35,317 nt of DNA from Pseudomonadota bacterium (GTDB lineage: Bacteria; Myxococcota_A; UBA9042; GCA-2863065): contig SXOX01000052.1 of assembly GCA_005776585.1 (NCBI GenBank), forward strand, positions 1 to 35,317, read 5' to 3'. The translations under genes and the position numbers were made by a program. The notes below the pieces were generated by a model. It was not told the DNA's origin. It made no database searches and worked only from the letters and a program-made list of their open reading frames with translations. This document shows, in pieces, positions 23,868 through 31,984 of the stretch (its first letter is position 1; every line of letters begins with the position of its first letter).

Positions 23868-25127
23868 ATGAACCGGAAGCAAAGCACGGAGCCCTGGTGG
23901 AGAGAGCCAACGCGCGCGCAGTGGGCAGCGTTTCTGGCCGCGTGGTCGGGTTGGATCCTCGACGCCTTCGACTTCACCATCTACATCCTCGCCGTCCCGG
24001 CCATCGCCAAGGAGTTCGGCGTGAGCTACACGGCCGCCGCGGGTTCGGTCACCCTCACGCTGCTGGTACGGCTCGTCGGCGGCTTCGTCGCCGGCGCTGC
24101 AGCGGACAAGTGGGGTCGGCGCCTCCCGCTCATGATCTCCATCGTCTGGTTCGCTGTGTGCGACGGACTCGTCGCCTTTGCGCCCTCGTTTGGCTGGGTG
24201 CTCGTGCTTCGAACGATCTTTGGCTTCGGCATGGGCGCCGAGTGGACCTCCGGCACGACTCTCGCGATGGAGAGCTGGCCCGAGCGCAGCCGCGGCATCG
24301 CCTCCGGCATCCTGCAGGGGAGCTGGGCCATCGGCTACCTGCTCGCCGGCGTGGTCTCTGCGTGGATCCTGCCCCGCTATGGGTGGCGAACGCTGTTCGT
24401 CATCGCCGCCGCGCCCGCCATCCTGGTCTTCCCCATCCGGATGTGGGTCAAGGAGAGCCCCGAGTGGCACGCCTCCGCCGCGCGCCGCGCCAAGACGTCC
24501 TTTCGTGATCTGCTGCGCCCCGACCTGCTCCGGGCCATGGGCTTCGGCTCGCTCGTGATGGGCCTCGGCTTCGGCGTCTACTACAGCCTCGTCGGACCTG
24601 CGTACCCGGCCATGCTCGCCAAGGAGCACCAGCTCGACGCGACCCAGATCGGTCACCTGCTCGCCATCTTTAACGTCGGCATGTTGATCGGCGCCGTCAT
24701 CACCGGCACGGTCGCCAAGCGCTTCGGCGTCCTCTGGGCCGTCGTGCTCCCCGCGCTGCTCATGGTCCCGCTCATGCCGCTCTTCGCCGGCGCGTCACCG
24801 ACGCTGCTCGGCACCGGCGCGTTCCTCGGCGGCCTCGTGGGCGTGGGCTTCACCGGCGTGACGCCGCTGCTGCTGACCGACCTCTTCCCTCCGGAGCTGC
24901 GCGCGCGCTGCGTGGGCATCACCTACCACGTGGGCGCGTTCATGGCCGCGTTCATCCCGCCGCTCGTGACGGGTCTCTCGGAGCGTGGCGGCATGTCGCT
25001 GGGCACGGCGATCACGTACGTCGGCGGCACCTTCGAGGTCCTGCTCGCCTTCGCCATCGCGGCCCCGGCGCTGGTCGGCCTGCTCGGGCGCTCCCGCCTC
25101 TCGCGCTCGCCCGTAGTCGCGGACTAG
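23868..25127 (+). CDS. MFS transporter, probable carboxylate uptake
   Basis: The protein has 419 residues with twelve predicted helices. WILDAFDFTIYILAVPAIAK in helix 1 and GAAADKWGRRLPL between helices 2 and 3 (MFS motif A), plus ESPEWHAS after helix 6, resemble the sialate/lactate and aromatic-acid symporter groups. Proton-driven uptake of an organic acid is the likely role. GGAGA seven bases before the ATG at 23868 decides the start; an ATG at 23841 and a TTG at 23829 would overlap the operator. It is the first gene of the operon, and the ligase gene begins six bases after its stop, which suggests it imports the ligase substrate. Confidence 0.9.
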   Translation: MNRKQSTEPWWREPTRAQWAAFLAAWSGWILDAFDFTIYILAVPAIAKEFGVSYTAAAGSVTLTLLVRLVGGFVAGAAADKWGRRLPLMISIVWFAVCDGLVAFAPSFGWVLVLRTIFGFGMGAEWTSGTTLAMESWPERSRGIASGILQGSWAIGYLLAGVVSAWILPRYGWRTLFVIAAAPAILVFPIRMWVKESPEWHASAARRAKTSFRDLLRPDLLRAMGFGSLVMGLGFGVYYSLVGPAYPAMLAKEHQLDATQIGHLLAIFNVGMLIGAVITGTVAKRFGVLWAVVLPALLMVPLMPLFAGASPTLLGTGAFLGGLVGVGFTGVTPLLLTDLFPPELRARCVGITYHVGAFMAAFIPPLVTGLSERGGMSLGTAITYVGGTFEVLLAFAIAAPALVGLLGRSRLSRSPVVAD

Positions 25128-25133
25128 TCGACC

Positions 25134-26690
25134 ATGGAGCCCTTGGCCACCGACTGGCTCGCGCGCCGCGCGGAGCTGACGCCGGACGCGGCGGCGCTCT
25201 TCTCGCCGTCGAGCCTCGTCACGACGTACGCCGCATGGAACGCTCGTGTAGCGCAGACGGCAGGGTTTCTGGCCGGCAAGCTGGGCATCGGGCGGGGCGA
25301 TCGCCTCGCCATCCTGGCGCAGAACAGTGAGACGTATCTCGATCTCGTGTTCGCGTGTGGGCGGCTCGGCGCCGTTCTGGAGTGTGCTAGCTGGCGCCTC
25401 GCGGTCCCCGAGCTCGTCGCGCTCCTCGGTCGCAGCGCGCGTAAGGCGTTCTTCTACGACGACGCCTCGGCCGCGGTGGTCTCGGCCCTCGAGGCGGGGC
25501 AGGTCGCGCTCGGCACGCCCATCGCGCTCGGTCGCCGCCACGAGCCGCGCCACCTCCACCTCGCGGCGCGTGAAGGCGCAGCGCTCGGCCCCCTCACCGA
25601 CGCGGAGCGGCCGCGGCAGAGCGATCCGTGGCTCCTGTGTCATACGGGCGGGTCCACCGGCACGCCCAAGGCAGCCGTCTTGACGCACGCGAACGTCACC
25701 TGGAACGCGATCAACACGGTCATGACCTGGGGTCTGCGCGCCGACGACGTCGCCATCCTAGATGCGCCGCTCTTTCACGCCGGCGGCCTCAACGTGTTCA
25801 CGACCCCGCTCGTCTACGCCGGCGGTGCGTCCATCGTGTGTCCGCGCTTCGACCCGGAGCGCACGTTCGATCTGGTGGCCTCGGGTCGGCCGACCCTGCT
25901 GTTCGGCGTGCCGAGCATGCTCCTCGCGCTCGCCGAGCATCCGCGCTGGGCCACGGCGGACCTGGCGCGGCTGCGCATCCTCATCACGGGCGGAGCGCCG
26001 GCGCCGGCGAGCCTCTTTGCCCGCTTCCAGGCCAAGGGCGCCGTGCTGCGATTGGGCTACGGTCTCACGGAGGCGGGCCCGAACAACTTCTGGCTGTCCG
26101 ACCAGGCCGCGCGGCAGAAGCCGGGGCGCGTCGGACGGCCCTTGCTGCACGTCGAGCACCGCATCGTGGACTCCAATGGCCAGGACATCGATGAGCCCGG
26201 CATCCCCGGAGAGCTGCTCCTCCGTGGCCCCCACGTGATGCCCGGCTACGCAGACGACGCTGCCGCCACGTGCGCGGCCATCGACGCCGCGGGCTGGCTG
26301 CACACCGGTGACCTCGCCGAGCGGGACGCGGACGGCGACGTGGCCATCGCCGGTCGCAAGAAGGACCTCTTCATCTCGGGCGGCGAGAACGTGGTGCCCG
26401 CCGAGGTCGAGAGCGCCCTGTCGGAGCTCGAGGCCGTCGTCGAGGCCGCGGTCGTCCCCGTGCCGCACGCGCGCTGGGGCGAGGTCGGGCTCGCGTTCGT
26501 CGTCTTCCGCGGTGACGGCGCACCCGCGCCGGAGCTCACGACGCGCCTGCGAGCGCGCCTGGCCCCATTCAAGGTCCCACACAGCTTCGTCACGCTGCCC
26601 GCCTTGCCAAAGACCAGCGCAGGCAAGGTCGATCGCAGCCGCCTCGTCGCGCTCGCTCGCGAGCATATGTCCACTGGAGAGCCCTCATGA
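25134..26690 (+). CDS. AMP-forming acyl-CoA synthetase
   Basis: The predicted protein has 518 residues, full length for the ANL family. It activates a carboxylic acid with ATP and then CoA. Motifs in order: TGGSTGTPK at 171-179 (ATP loop), GYGLTEAG at 308-315, TGDL at 391-394, GRKKDLFISGGENV at 407-420, and the catalytic Lys498 in TSAGKVDR. No signal peptide; cytosolic. The sequence fits the medium/long-chain fatty acid or hydroxy-acid ligases but chain length cannot be read. It overlaps the next gene by ATGA at 26687-26690, showing tight coupling. Its neighbours suggest it acts on the acid released by the secreted esterases. Confidence 0.95.
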   Translation: MEPLATDWLARRAELTPDAAALFSPSSLVTTYAAWNARVAQTAGFLAGKLGIGRGDRLAILAQNSETYLDLVFACGRLGAVLECASWRLAVPELVALLGRSARKAFFYDDASAAVVSALEAGQVALGTPIALGRRHEPRHLHLAAREGAALGPLTDAERPRQSDPWLLCHTGGSTGTPKAAVLTHANVTWNAINTVMTWGLRADDVAILDAPLFHAGGLNVFTTPLVYAGGASIVCPRFDPERTFDLVASGRPTLLFGVPSMLLALAEHPRWATADLARLRILITGGAPAPASLFARFQAKGAVLRLGYGLTEAGPNNFWLSDQAARQKPGRVGRPLLHVEHRIVDSNGQDIDEPGIPGELLLRGPHVMPGYADDAAATCAAIDAAGWLHTGDLAERDADGDVAIAGRKKDLFISGGENVVPAEVESALSELEAVVEAAVVPVPHARWGEVGLAFVVFRGDGAPAPELTTRLRARLAPFKVPHSFVTLPALPKTSAGKVDRSRLVALAREHMSTGEPS

Positions 26691-27808
26691 ACCGTCTTCG
26701 CATGGGCCTGCTGGCCCTCGGCCTGGCTGCGCCCGGCTGTTTTCAGGACCTGACGCACCCGGACGCGACGAGCGGCCTTCGGACCGACGCCGCGGCCGAA
26801 GGCGGCGACGGCGTCGTCAACGTCACGAGCCCGGCCGCAGTCGACAACATCGACTACCGCGACGAGCTGACCAAGCACGCGGGCTGCACGACCGACGGGC
26901 TGAACTATCCGGCCGCCAACATCCTCGGCTACACCTGCGCGGCCAAGAGCTACGACTTCCCCGCCGGCGTGACCGAGAACACGGCCAAGCCCATCGTGCT
27001 GCTCATCCACGGCAACTCGGATGCGCCCGATTCGTGGGAGCGCTTCCCCGCGGGCACCGGCAAGCCAATGGTCGCCGAGTCGCTCGTAGCGGCCGGCTAT
27101 CGGACGTTCGCGGTCGACCTGCGCATCGCCAAGGTCGACGATCCCCAGGGAAACAACGACACGGAGAACGCAGCGCGGAACATCGATCACGGCTGGTCGG
27201 TGCCCATCGCGCAGCACCTCATCGAGTCGGTGCTCGGAGCCTATCCGGGCCGGAAGATCGCGCTCATCGGCTTCTCGCTCGGAGTGACCATCATTCGCGA
27301 CGCGCTGCGGCGCGCGACCTTCGCCGGTCGGGTCAACCCGTGGGCCCGCGTGGCGGACGTGATCCTGCTGGCTGGCGCCAATCACGGCGTCTCCACGTTT
27401 GCCAAGCTCTGCGGCAAGAATCCGACGATGCGCGGGCGCGTCGCCTGTGAGCTCGGCCCGCGCGACAACTACTCGCCGACCGATTTTCTCAAGCTGCTCA
27501 ACGGCTCGAGCGGAGCCTGGGAGACGCCCTGCGCGGACGGTCAGAACGCGTTCGGCGTGACGGGCCTCTGTGGCGGGAACACGGTGCGTTGGACGACGAT
27601 CGTGATGAAGGACATCGCTGACGGCTCCTACCAAGACGAGTTCGTCTCGCAGGCTTCGAGCAAGCTCGCCGGGGCGGACAACCGCAACATCAACCTCGGG
27701 GACGTCGACGAGTCCGGCTACTTTTTCAACGGGCTCCTCAAGAACCACTACGGCGCGGCGCGCAGTCAGGCCGCGCTGACCATCATGCTCGAAAAGCTCG
27801 GCCAGTGA
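26687..27808 (+). CDS. Alpha/beta-hydrolase (lipase-like) lipoprotein
   Basis: The predicted protein has 373 residues. The lipoprotein signal ends at LAAPG-C18. The hydrolase core has IVLLIHGNSDAPDSW (oxyanion region near 108) and the nucleophile elbow IGFSLG with Ser197. GANHGVSTF further on is typical of extracellular lipase/esterase relatives. The acid and His of the triad are not certain; His near the C-terminus (KNHYGAARS) is a candidate. As a lipoprotein it would work at the outer membrane or cell surface, cleaving esters. The ATG overlaps the ligase stop. It probably supplies acids to the MFS transporter and ligase, perhaps acting on oligomers released by the downstream depolymerase. 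Confidence 0.87.
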   Translation: MNRLRMGLLALGLAAPGCFQDLTHPDATSGLRTDAAAEGGDGVVNVTSPAAVDNIDYRDELTKHAGCTTDGLNYPAANILGYTCAAKSYDFPAGVTENTAKPIVLLIHGNSDAPDSWERFPAGTGKPMVAESLVAAGYRTFAVDLRIAKVDDPQGNNDTENAARNIDHGWSVPIAQHLIESVLGAYPGRKIALIGFSLGVTIIRDALRRATFAGRVNPWARVADVILLAGANHGVSTFAKLCGKNPTMRGRVACELGPRDNYSPTDFLKLLNGSSGAWETPCADGQNAFGVTGLCGGNTVRWTTIVMKDIADGSYQDEFVSQASSKLAGADNRNINLGDVDESGYFFNGLLKNHYGAARSQAALTIMLEKLGQ

Positions 27809-27822
27809 GCCCGGAGAACCGC

Positions 27823-29157
27823 ATGCGGACCATTCGTTCCCTCATCCTCACGCTCGCGGGCCTCACCTGCCTCGCCGGCTTCCCGACGCGGAGTGCGGCC
27901 GACGACACCAACGCTGAGCGGGCGGCCAAGGCTGCCGAGGCCGCCGCCAAGGCCGCGGCTGAGGCGGCAAAGGCTGCAGCGGAGGCCGCGAAGGCCGCCG
28001 AGGAGGCGAAGGGCGCGCAGACCAAGAAGCCGGTCGAGACCGCGGCACCCGCCAAGGAGTGGACGGTCGAGCCCATCCTCGCGGTCGTCGCAGGCGGTGC
28101 CTTCGAGACGCTCCAGACCAAAGGCGCCGACGACCGCGAGAACCGCGGCTTCTCCATCGCGCTGTCGCGCATCGGCCTCAAGGCGGACCTGAAGTGGAAC
28201 TTCGCGGTCCACAGCGAGTTCGAGGTCAATGGCGGGCCGCACGGCACGAGCGTGTGGGAGGGCCAGGCGGCGATCCAGGTCCGCGAGCAGCTCATTCGCT
28301 TCGAGCGTTGGGGCCTGCGCGTCGAGGCCGGGCGCGTGACCGACCCGTCGAGTTTCGACTATACGTCATACCACGTCATGGACCAGCTCTTGACCGACCC
28401 GTACACCCGGTCGGGGCTGCTCGCGAGCGGCTTCAACCGCGGCAACGGCGCGCACGTGAGCTACGAGGTCGTCTCGGGCCTGCGCGTCTGCTTCGGCGTC
28501 AACGGCGGCAACCCGACGTCGACGACGTCGAGCATCATGGTCGGAGGCACCTTCGCCCCGTTCTCGCGCTTTTACATCGCGCCGTGGCAGCAGGTCGGCC
28601 GCGACGCGTCGCGCTTTCCGGCCGATGAGTTCCACTTCCTCGTGCTCTCGCCGTCGCTGACCTACACGCACCGCTACGTCGACGCGCAGACCTCGCTCCA
28701 GTTCTTCCGCGCCAACACGAACACGTCGTCCACCTCCGACCAGCCCATCGACGGCATGAACATCCGCGTCGGAGCCCGCGTCAAGCTGCTCGACAACGCG
28801 CTGCGGCTCTGGGCGAACTTCTCCTACGTGCAGAACGAGGTGGTCGATCCGAACGACGGCGCCCGGCTCTCGGGCGAGGTCTTCCGCGGCCTGACGACCT
28901 CCGCTGGCATCGACTACGACTTCTGGGGCAAGAGCGGCGTCGGCGTCCAGTACGCGATGGTCCGCGACCAGCAGGGCCAGGGGACGCGGACGACGCAGCA
29001 CTTCCTGAACATCGGCGCGACGTGGTGGATGACCGACTGGGTCGCCCTCGCAGCGCGCTTTGCGATGTTCATCAAATGCGAGGAGCCCAACAGCGCCGGC
29101 TGTCCCGAAAAAGAAGGCTCCCGCTCGTTCTTCCTCACTGTCCGGTCACAGCTGTAA
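27823..29157 (+). CDS. Outer-membrane porin with Ala-rich coiled-coil N-terminus
   Basis: The protein has 444 residues. A signal peptide ending near TRSAA is followed by a 35-residue run of KAAEAAAKAAAEAAKAAAEA type, an Ala/Lys/Glu helix that probably trimerises. The rest alternates like a beta-barrel of the phosphate-selective porin O/P kind (SIALSRIGLKADLKWNFAVH, LRVEAGRVTDPSSFDYTS) and ends on an aromatic-poor SFFLTVRSQL. GGAGA six bases before the ATG at 27823 decides the start; the GTG at 27805 overlaps the previous stop. Between two hydrolase genes, it should carry the hydrolysis products across the outer membrane. The coiled coil may reach toward peptidoglycan. Confidence 0.87.
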   Translation: MRTIRSLILTLAGLTCLAGFPTRSAADDTNAERAAKAAEAAAKAAAEAAKAAAEAAKAAEEAKGAQTKKPVETAAPAKEWTVEPILAVVAGGAFETLQTKGADDRENRGFSIALSRIGLKADLKWNFAVHSEFEVNGGPHGTSVWEGQAAIQVREQLIRFERWGLRVEAGRVTDPSSFDYTSYHVMDQLLTDPYTRSGLLASGFNRGNGAHVSYEVVSGLRVCFGVNGGNPTSTTSSIMVGGTFAPFSRFYIAPWQQVGRDASRFPADEFHFLVLSPSLTYTHRYVDAQTSLQFFRANTNTSSTSDQPIDGMNIRVGARVKLLDNALRLWANFSYVQNEVVDPNDGARLSGEVFRGLTTSAGIDYDFWGKSGVGVQYAMVRDQQGQGTRTTQHFLNIGATWWMTDWVALAARFAMFIKCEEPNSAGCPEKEGSRSFFLTVRSQL

Positions 29158-29204
29158 TGACACGCGCATCTGATTATCGTACTCGCACTCCGAAGGAGCT
29201 CCCG

Positions 29205-30842
29205 ATGTTGCACCCTCACCTCACGCTTCGTTCTACCCTGCTGGCCCTGCTGGCGCTCTCGGTCAGCCTCACCGCGACCACCGCAGTTGCAGGCACAGGC
29301 AAGCTCAGCCCCGTCTCGAGCTTCGGGTCGAACCCCGGCGGGCTCAGCATGTTCGAGTACGTCCCGTCGGACATGCCGTCGAACGCCCCGCTCATCGTGT
29401 TGATGCACGGCTGTACTCAGCCGGTGTCGAACTTCCAGACCCACGGCTTCAATGAGCTGGCCGACGAGCTGAAGTTCTACATCGCCTACCCGCAGCAATC
29501 GACGTCGAACAACCCCGTTCAGTGCTTCAACTGGGCCGGCGAGTACGGCGACACGGCCAACCTCGAGCGCGGCAAAGGCGAAAACGAGAGCGTCAAGCAG
29601 ATGGTCGATGCGATGGCCAAGAAGTACAGCATCGACCCGAAGCGCGTGTTCGTCGCGGGCTTCTCGGCCGGCGCGGCGTTCGCGGCTGTGATGATGGCCA
29701 CGTGGCCCGATGTCTTTGCCGCAGGTGCGATCATGGAGGGCGTGCCGTATCGCTGCGCGACCTCGGTCCAAGGCGCCTACAACTGTATGGCCCTCAATGG
29801 CCACGCCGAGCTCAAGCAGTCTCCCGAGGTCTGGGGCGATCGTGTCAAGAGCGGGCACCCGTCGTGGACCGGACCCTGGCCGCGCGCCATCATCTTTGCA
29901 GGGTCGAGCGATTTTACGGTGCACTATGACAACGCCGTCGAGCTCGTCAAACAGTGGACCAACGTGCTCGGCGCCGATGGCAATCCGACCGACAAGGTCG
30001 TCGTCGGCAACGCCGAGCGGTCGCGCTATTCGGCGAACGGAACGGTCGTCGTGGAGTCGTGGAAGATCGCAGGCATGGGCCACTCGGTCTCCATCGGCCC
30101 CAAGGATCCGGAGCATGCGTGCGGCACGTCGGGCGCGTACGTCGAGGACAAGGGCCTGTGCGCGGCGTGGCGTGTCGTGCAGTTCTTCGGACTCGCGGCC
30201 ACGACCGAGCCTCCGCCGGTTGGTGGCACCGACGCGGGCTCGTCTAGCGGTGGGACGACCACGGGCGCCGACGCGGGGAGCGTCGTGGACGTGGGCGGCA
30301 CAGGCGGAACGTCCGGCGGCGTCGACGCGGGCGGCACGTCCGGCGGTGGGAGCACCACGGGCGGCGCGCCGGGTGACCCGGTCGTCACGCTGAAGTCGCC
30401 TGCGAGCGGCGCCAAGGTCAGCGGTCAGGTCACGATCGAGGCGACGGCGACCTCCAGCACGAGCATTCAGCGCGTCGAGTTCGTAATCGACGGCGCACTG
30501 AAGGGGAGCGCGGCGACCTCACCGTACACGTTCAAGTGGCAGACGACGCTGTATGACGACGGCGGACACGCGGTCGAGGCCGTCGCCTACGACGCCTTCG
30601 GCAACACCGGGAAGGCGACGGCGACGGTCACCGTCAGCAACGCGAGCGGCACGGTCGTACTTGGCCCCGGCACGACGAAGACCGGCACCACGAAGCTCGG
30701 CGCGGAGACCGGTGAGCAGGAGAAGCTCGACCCGATCCCGTTCTTCGCGTGTTCGACTGGCCACCGCCCCGGCTTTGGCGCGATCGGCCTGGCCTTGGTC
30801 GCGTTGGCTGCGCTGGCGCTGCGCCGCGCGCGCGTGGGCTAG
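29205..30842 (+). CDS. PHB-depolymerase-family esterase with Ig-like domain and MYXO-CTERM-like tail
   Basis: The protein has 545 residues. A signal peptide (LLALLALSVSLTATTAVAG) is followed by a catalytic domain at about 35-330 of the PHB depolymerase/feruloyl esterase family: VLMHGCTQ, the nucleophile Ser154 in AGFSAGAAF, Asp236 in GSSDFTVHYD and His293 in GMGHSVS. A Gly/Thr/Asp linker (335-398) and an Ig-like domain (about 400-485, PVVTLKSPASGAKVSG) follow. The C-terminus is Cys, then a hydrophobic helix, then Arg-Arg (FGAIGLALVALAALALRRA), like the MYXO-CTERM sorting signal. It should be surface-displayed or released. AAGGAG six bases before the ATG supports the start. Substrates could be polyhydroxyalkanoate, another polyester or plant esters. 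Confidence 0.92.
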   Translation: MLHPHLTLRSTLLALLALSVSLTATTAVAGTGKLSPVSSFGSNPGGLSMFEYVPSDMPSNAPLIVLMHGCTQPVSNFQTHGFNELADELKFYIAYPQQSTSNNPVQCFNWAGEYGDTANLERGKGENESVKQMVDAMAKKYSIDPKRVFVAGFSAGAAFAAVMMATWPDVFAAGAIMEGVPYRCATSVQGAYNCMALNGHAELKQSPEVWGDRVKSGHPSWTGPWPRAIIFAGSSDFTVHYDNAVELVKQWTNVLGADGNPTDKVVVGNAERSRYSANGTVVVESWKIAGMGHSVSIGPKDPEHACGTSGAYVEDKGLCAAWRVVQFFGLAATTEPPPVGGTDAGSSSGGTTTGADAGSVVDVGGTGGTSGGVDAGGTSGGGSTTGGAPGDPVVTLKSPASGAKVSGQVTIEATATSSTSIQRVEFVIDGALKGSAATSPYTFKWQTTLYDDGGHAVEAVAYDAFGNTGKATATVTVSNASGTVVLGPGTTKTGTTKLGAETGEQEKLDPIPFFACSTGHRPGFGAIGLALVALAALALRRARVG

Positions 30843-30849
30843 CTGTGGA

Positions 30850-31821
30850 CTAACTACGGCCCTCCTTGAACAGTCGCGACATGACCTCCTCGAGCGGCGG
30901 GTCCTCGACGGTCAGATCGGCCACCGGAAGGTGCTCGAGGATGCGGCCGACGAGTCGGGGAACGTCCTCGGGAGTGGCCAGCAGGGCGAGGCGACCGTCG
31001 ACCTCGGTAAACCCAGCGATCTCGGTCCACTCGGCGGCCGTCGACGGCCGTGAGGTGCGCACGAGGATGCGGCGGTCGGGCGCGTAGCGGCGGGCGAGTA
31101 CGTCCAGGCCGCCATCGTAGCGTAGCTTGCCACCATCGATGACCACCACGCGCCGGCAGAGCGCCGCAATATCGTCCATGTAGTGGCTGGTGAGGAGGAC
31201 CGTGGCCCCGAGCCGCTCGCTCCACGTGGCGATGAACTGGCGCACGGTCGCCTGCATGGTGACATCGAGCCCGATGGTCGGCTCATCGAGGAAGAGCACG
31301 TCGGGGCGATGCAGGAGCGCGGCCGCCAGCTCGCACTTCATGCGCTCGCCGAGCGACAGATTGCGCACGGGCCGGTCGAGGACGGGGCCAAGCTCGAGCA
31401 GCGTGACCAATTCGTCGAGCGATGCTCGAAACTCGGTCCGGTCGAGGTCGAACAGCGCGCGGTTGAGCTCGAACGTCTCCCGGGGCGGGAGATCCCACAG
31501 CAGCTGCTGCTTCTGGCCCATGACGAGCGTGATGCGGGTGAGGAAGTCCGGGCGCCGATCGCGCGGTCGAAAACCGCAGACGGTGACGGTCCCGGCCGTC
31601 GGGACGAGCAGGCCGGAGAGCATCTTGAGCGTGGTCGTCTTGCCCGCGCCATTGGGGCCGAGGAAGCCGACGCGCTCGCCACGCGCGATAGAAAACGAGA
31701 CGTCGTCTACGGCACGAACCTCGCGCGACTGCGGGCGCAGCAAGGACCACAGCGAGCCTGCGAGGCCGGGGGCCTTGACCGGCGAGGTGTAGACCTTTGT
31801 GAGGTGATCGACCTGAATCAC
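30850..31821 (-). CDS. ABC exporter ATP-binding protein (NatA-like)
   Basis: The predicted protein has 323 residues. Walker A GPNGAGKTT at 55-63, Q-loop in VMGQKQQLLWDLP, signature LSLGE at 155-159, Walker B VLFLDEP at 175-181 and HYMDD after the H-loop His are all present, so the ATPase should be active. SLLRPQSREVRAVDDVSF before the Walker A and the C-terminal 90-residue extension are typical of the ATPases that pair with DUF990-type ABC-2 permeases. The two such permeases of the window lie at 20156-21776. The GTG at 31821 was chosen; TATCCT lies seven bases upstream. The stop is seven bases from the esterase stop. The substrate is unknown. Confidence 0.93.
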   Translation of the reverse strand: MIQVDHLTKVYTSPVKAPGLAGSLWSLLRPQSREVRAVDDVSFSIARGERVGFLGPNGAGKTTTLKMLSGLLVPTAGTVTVCGFRPRDRRPDFLTRITLVMGQKQQLLWDLPPRETFELNRALFDLDRTEFRASLDELVTLLELGPVLDRPVRNLSLGERMKCELAAALLHRPDVLFLDEPTIGLDVTMQATVRQFIATWSERLGATVLLTSHYMDDIAALCRRVVVIDGGKLRYDGGLDVLARRYAPDRRILVRTSRPSTAAEWTEIAGFTEVDGRLALLATPEDVPRLVGRILEHLPVADLTVEDPPLEEVMSRLFKEGRS

Positions 31822-31984
31822 GGGCGCGAGGATACGCCGCACGTCCTCCGGGCTCCAGAGCCGGTCGATCAGGAGCCGGTCGGGAGGCAACCCAGGTCTG
31901 CGAGGCGCGTTGGCGTCGCAAAGCCGCGCGCGGGTCGCTAAGATGGCGTCTGGTTGAGCGGTCGAACCAAAGCGAGGTGGGCAC

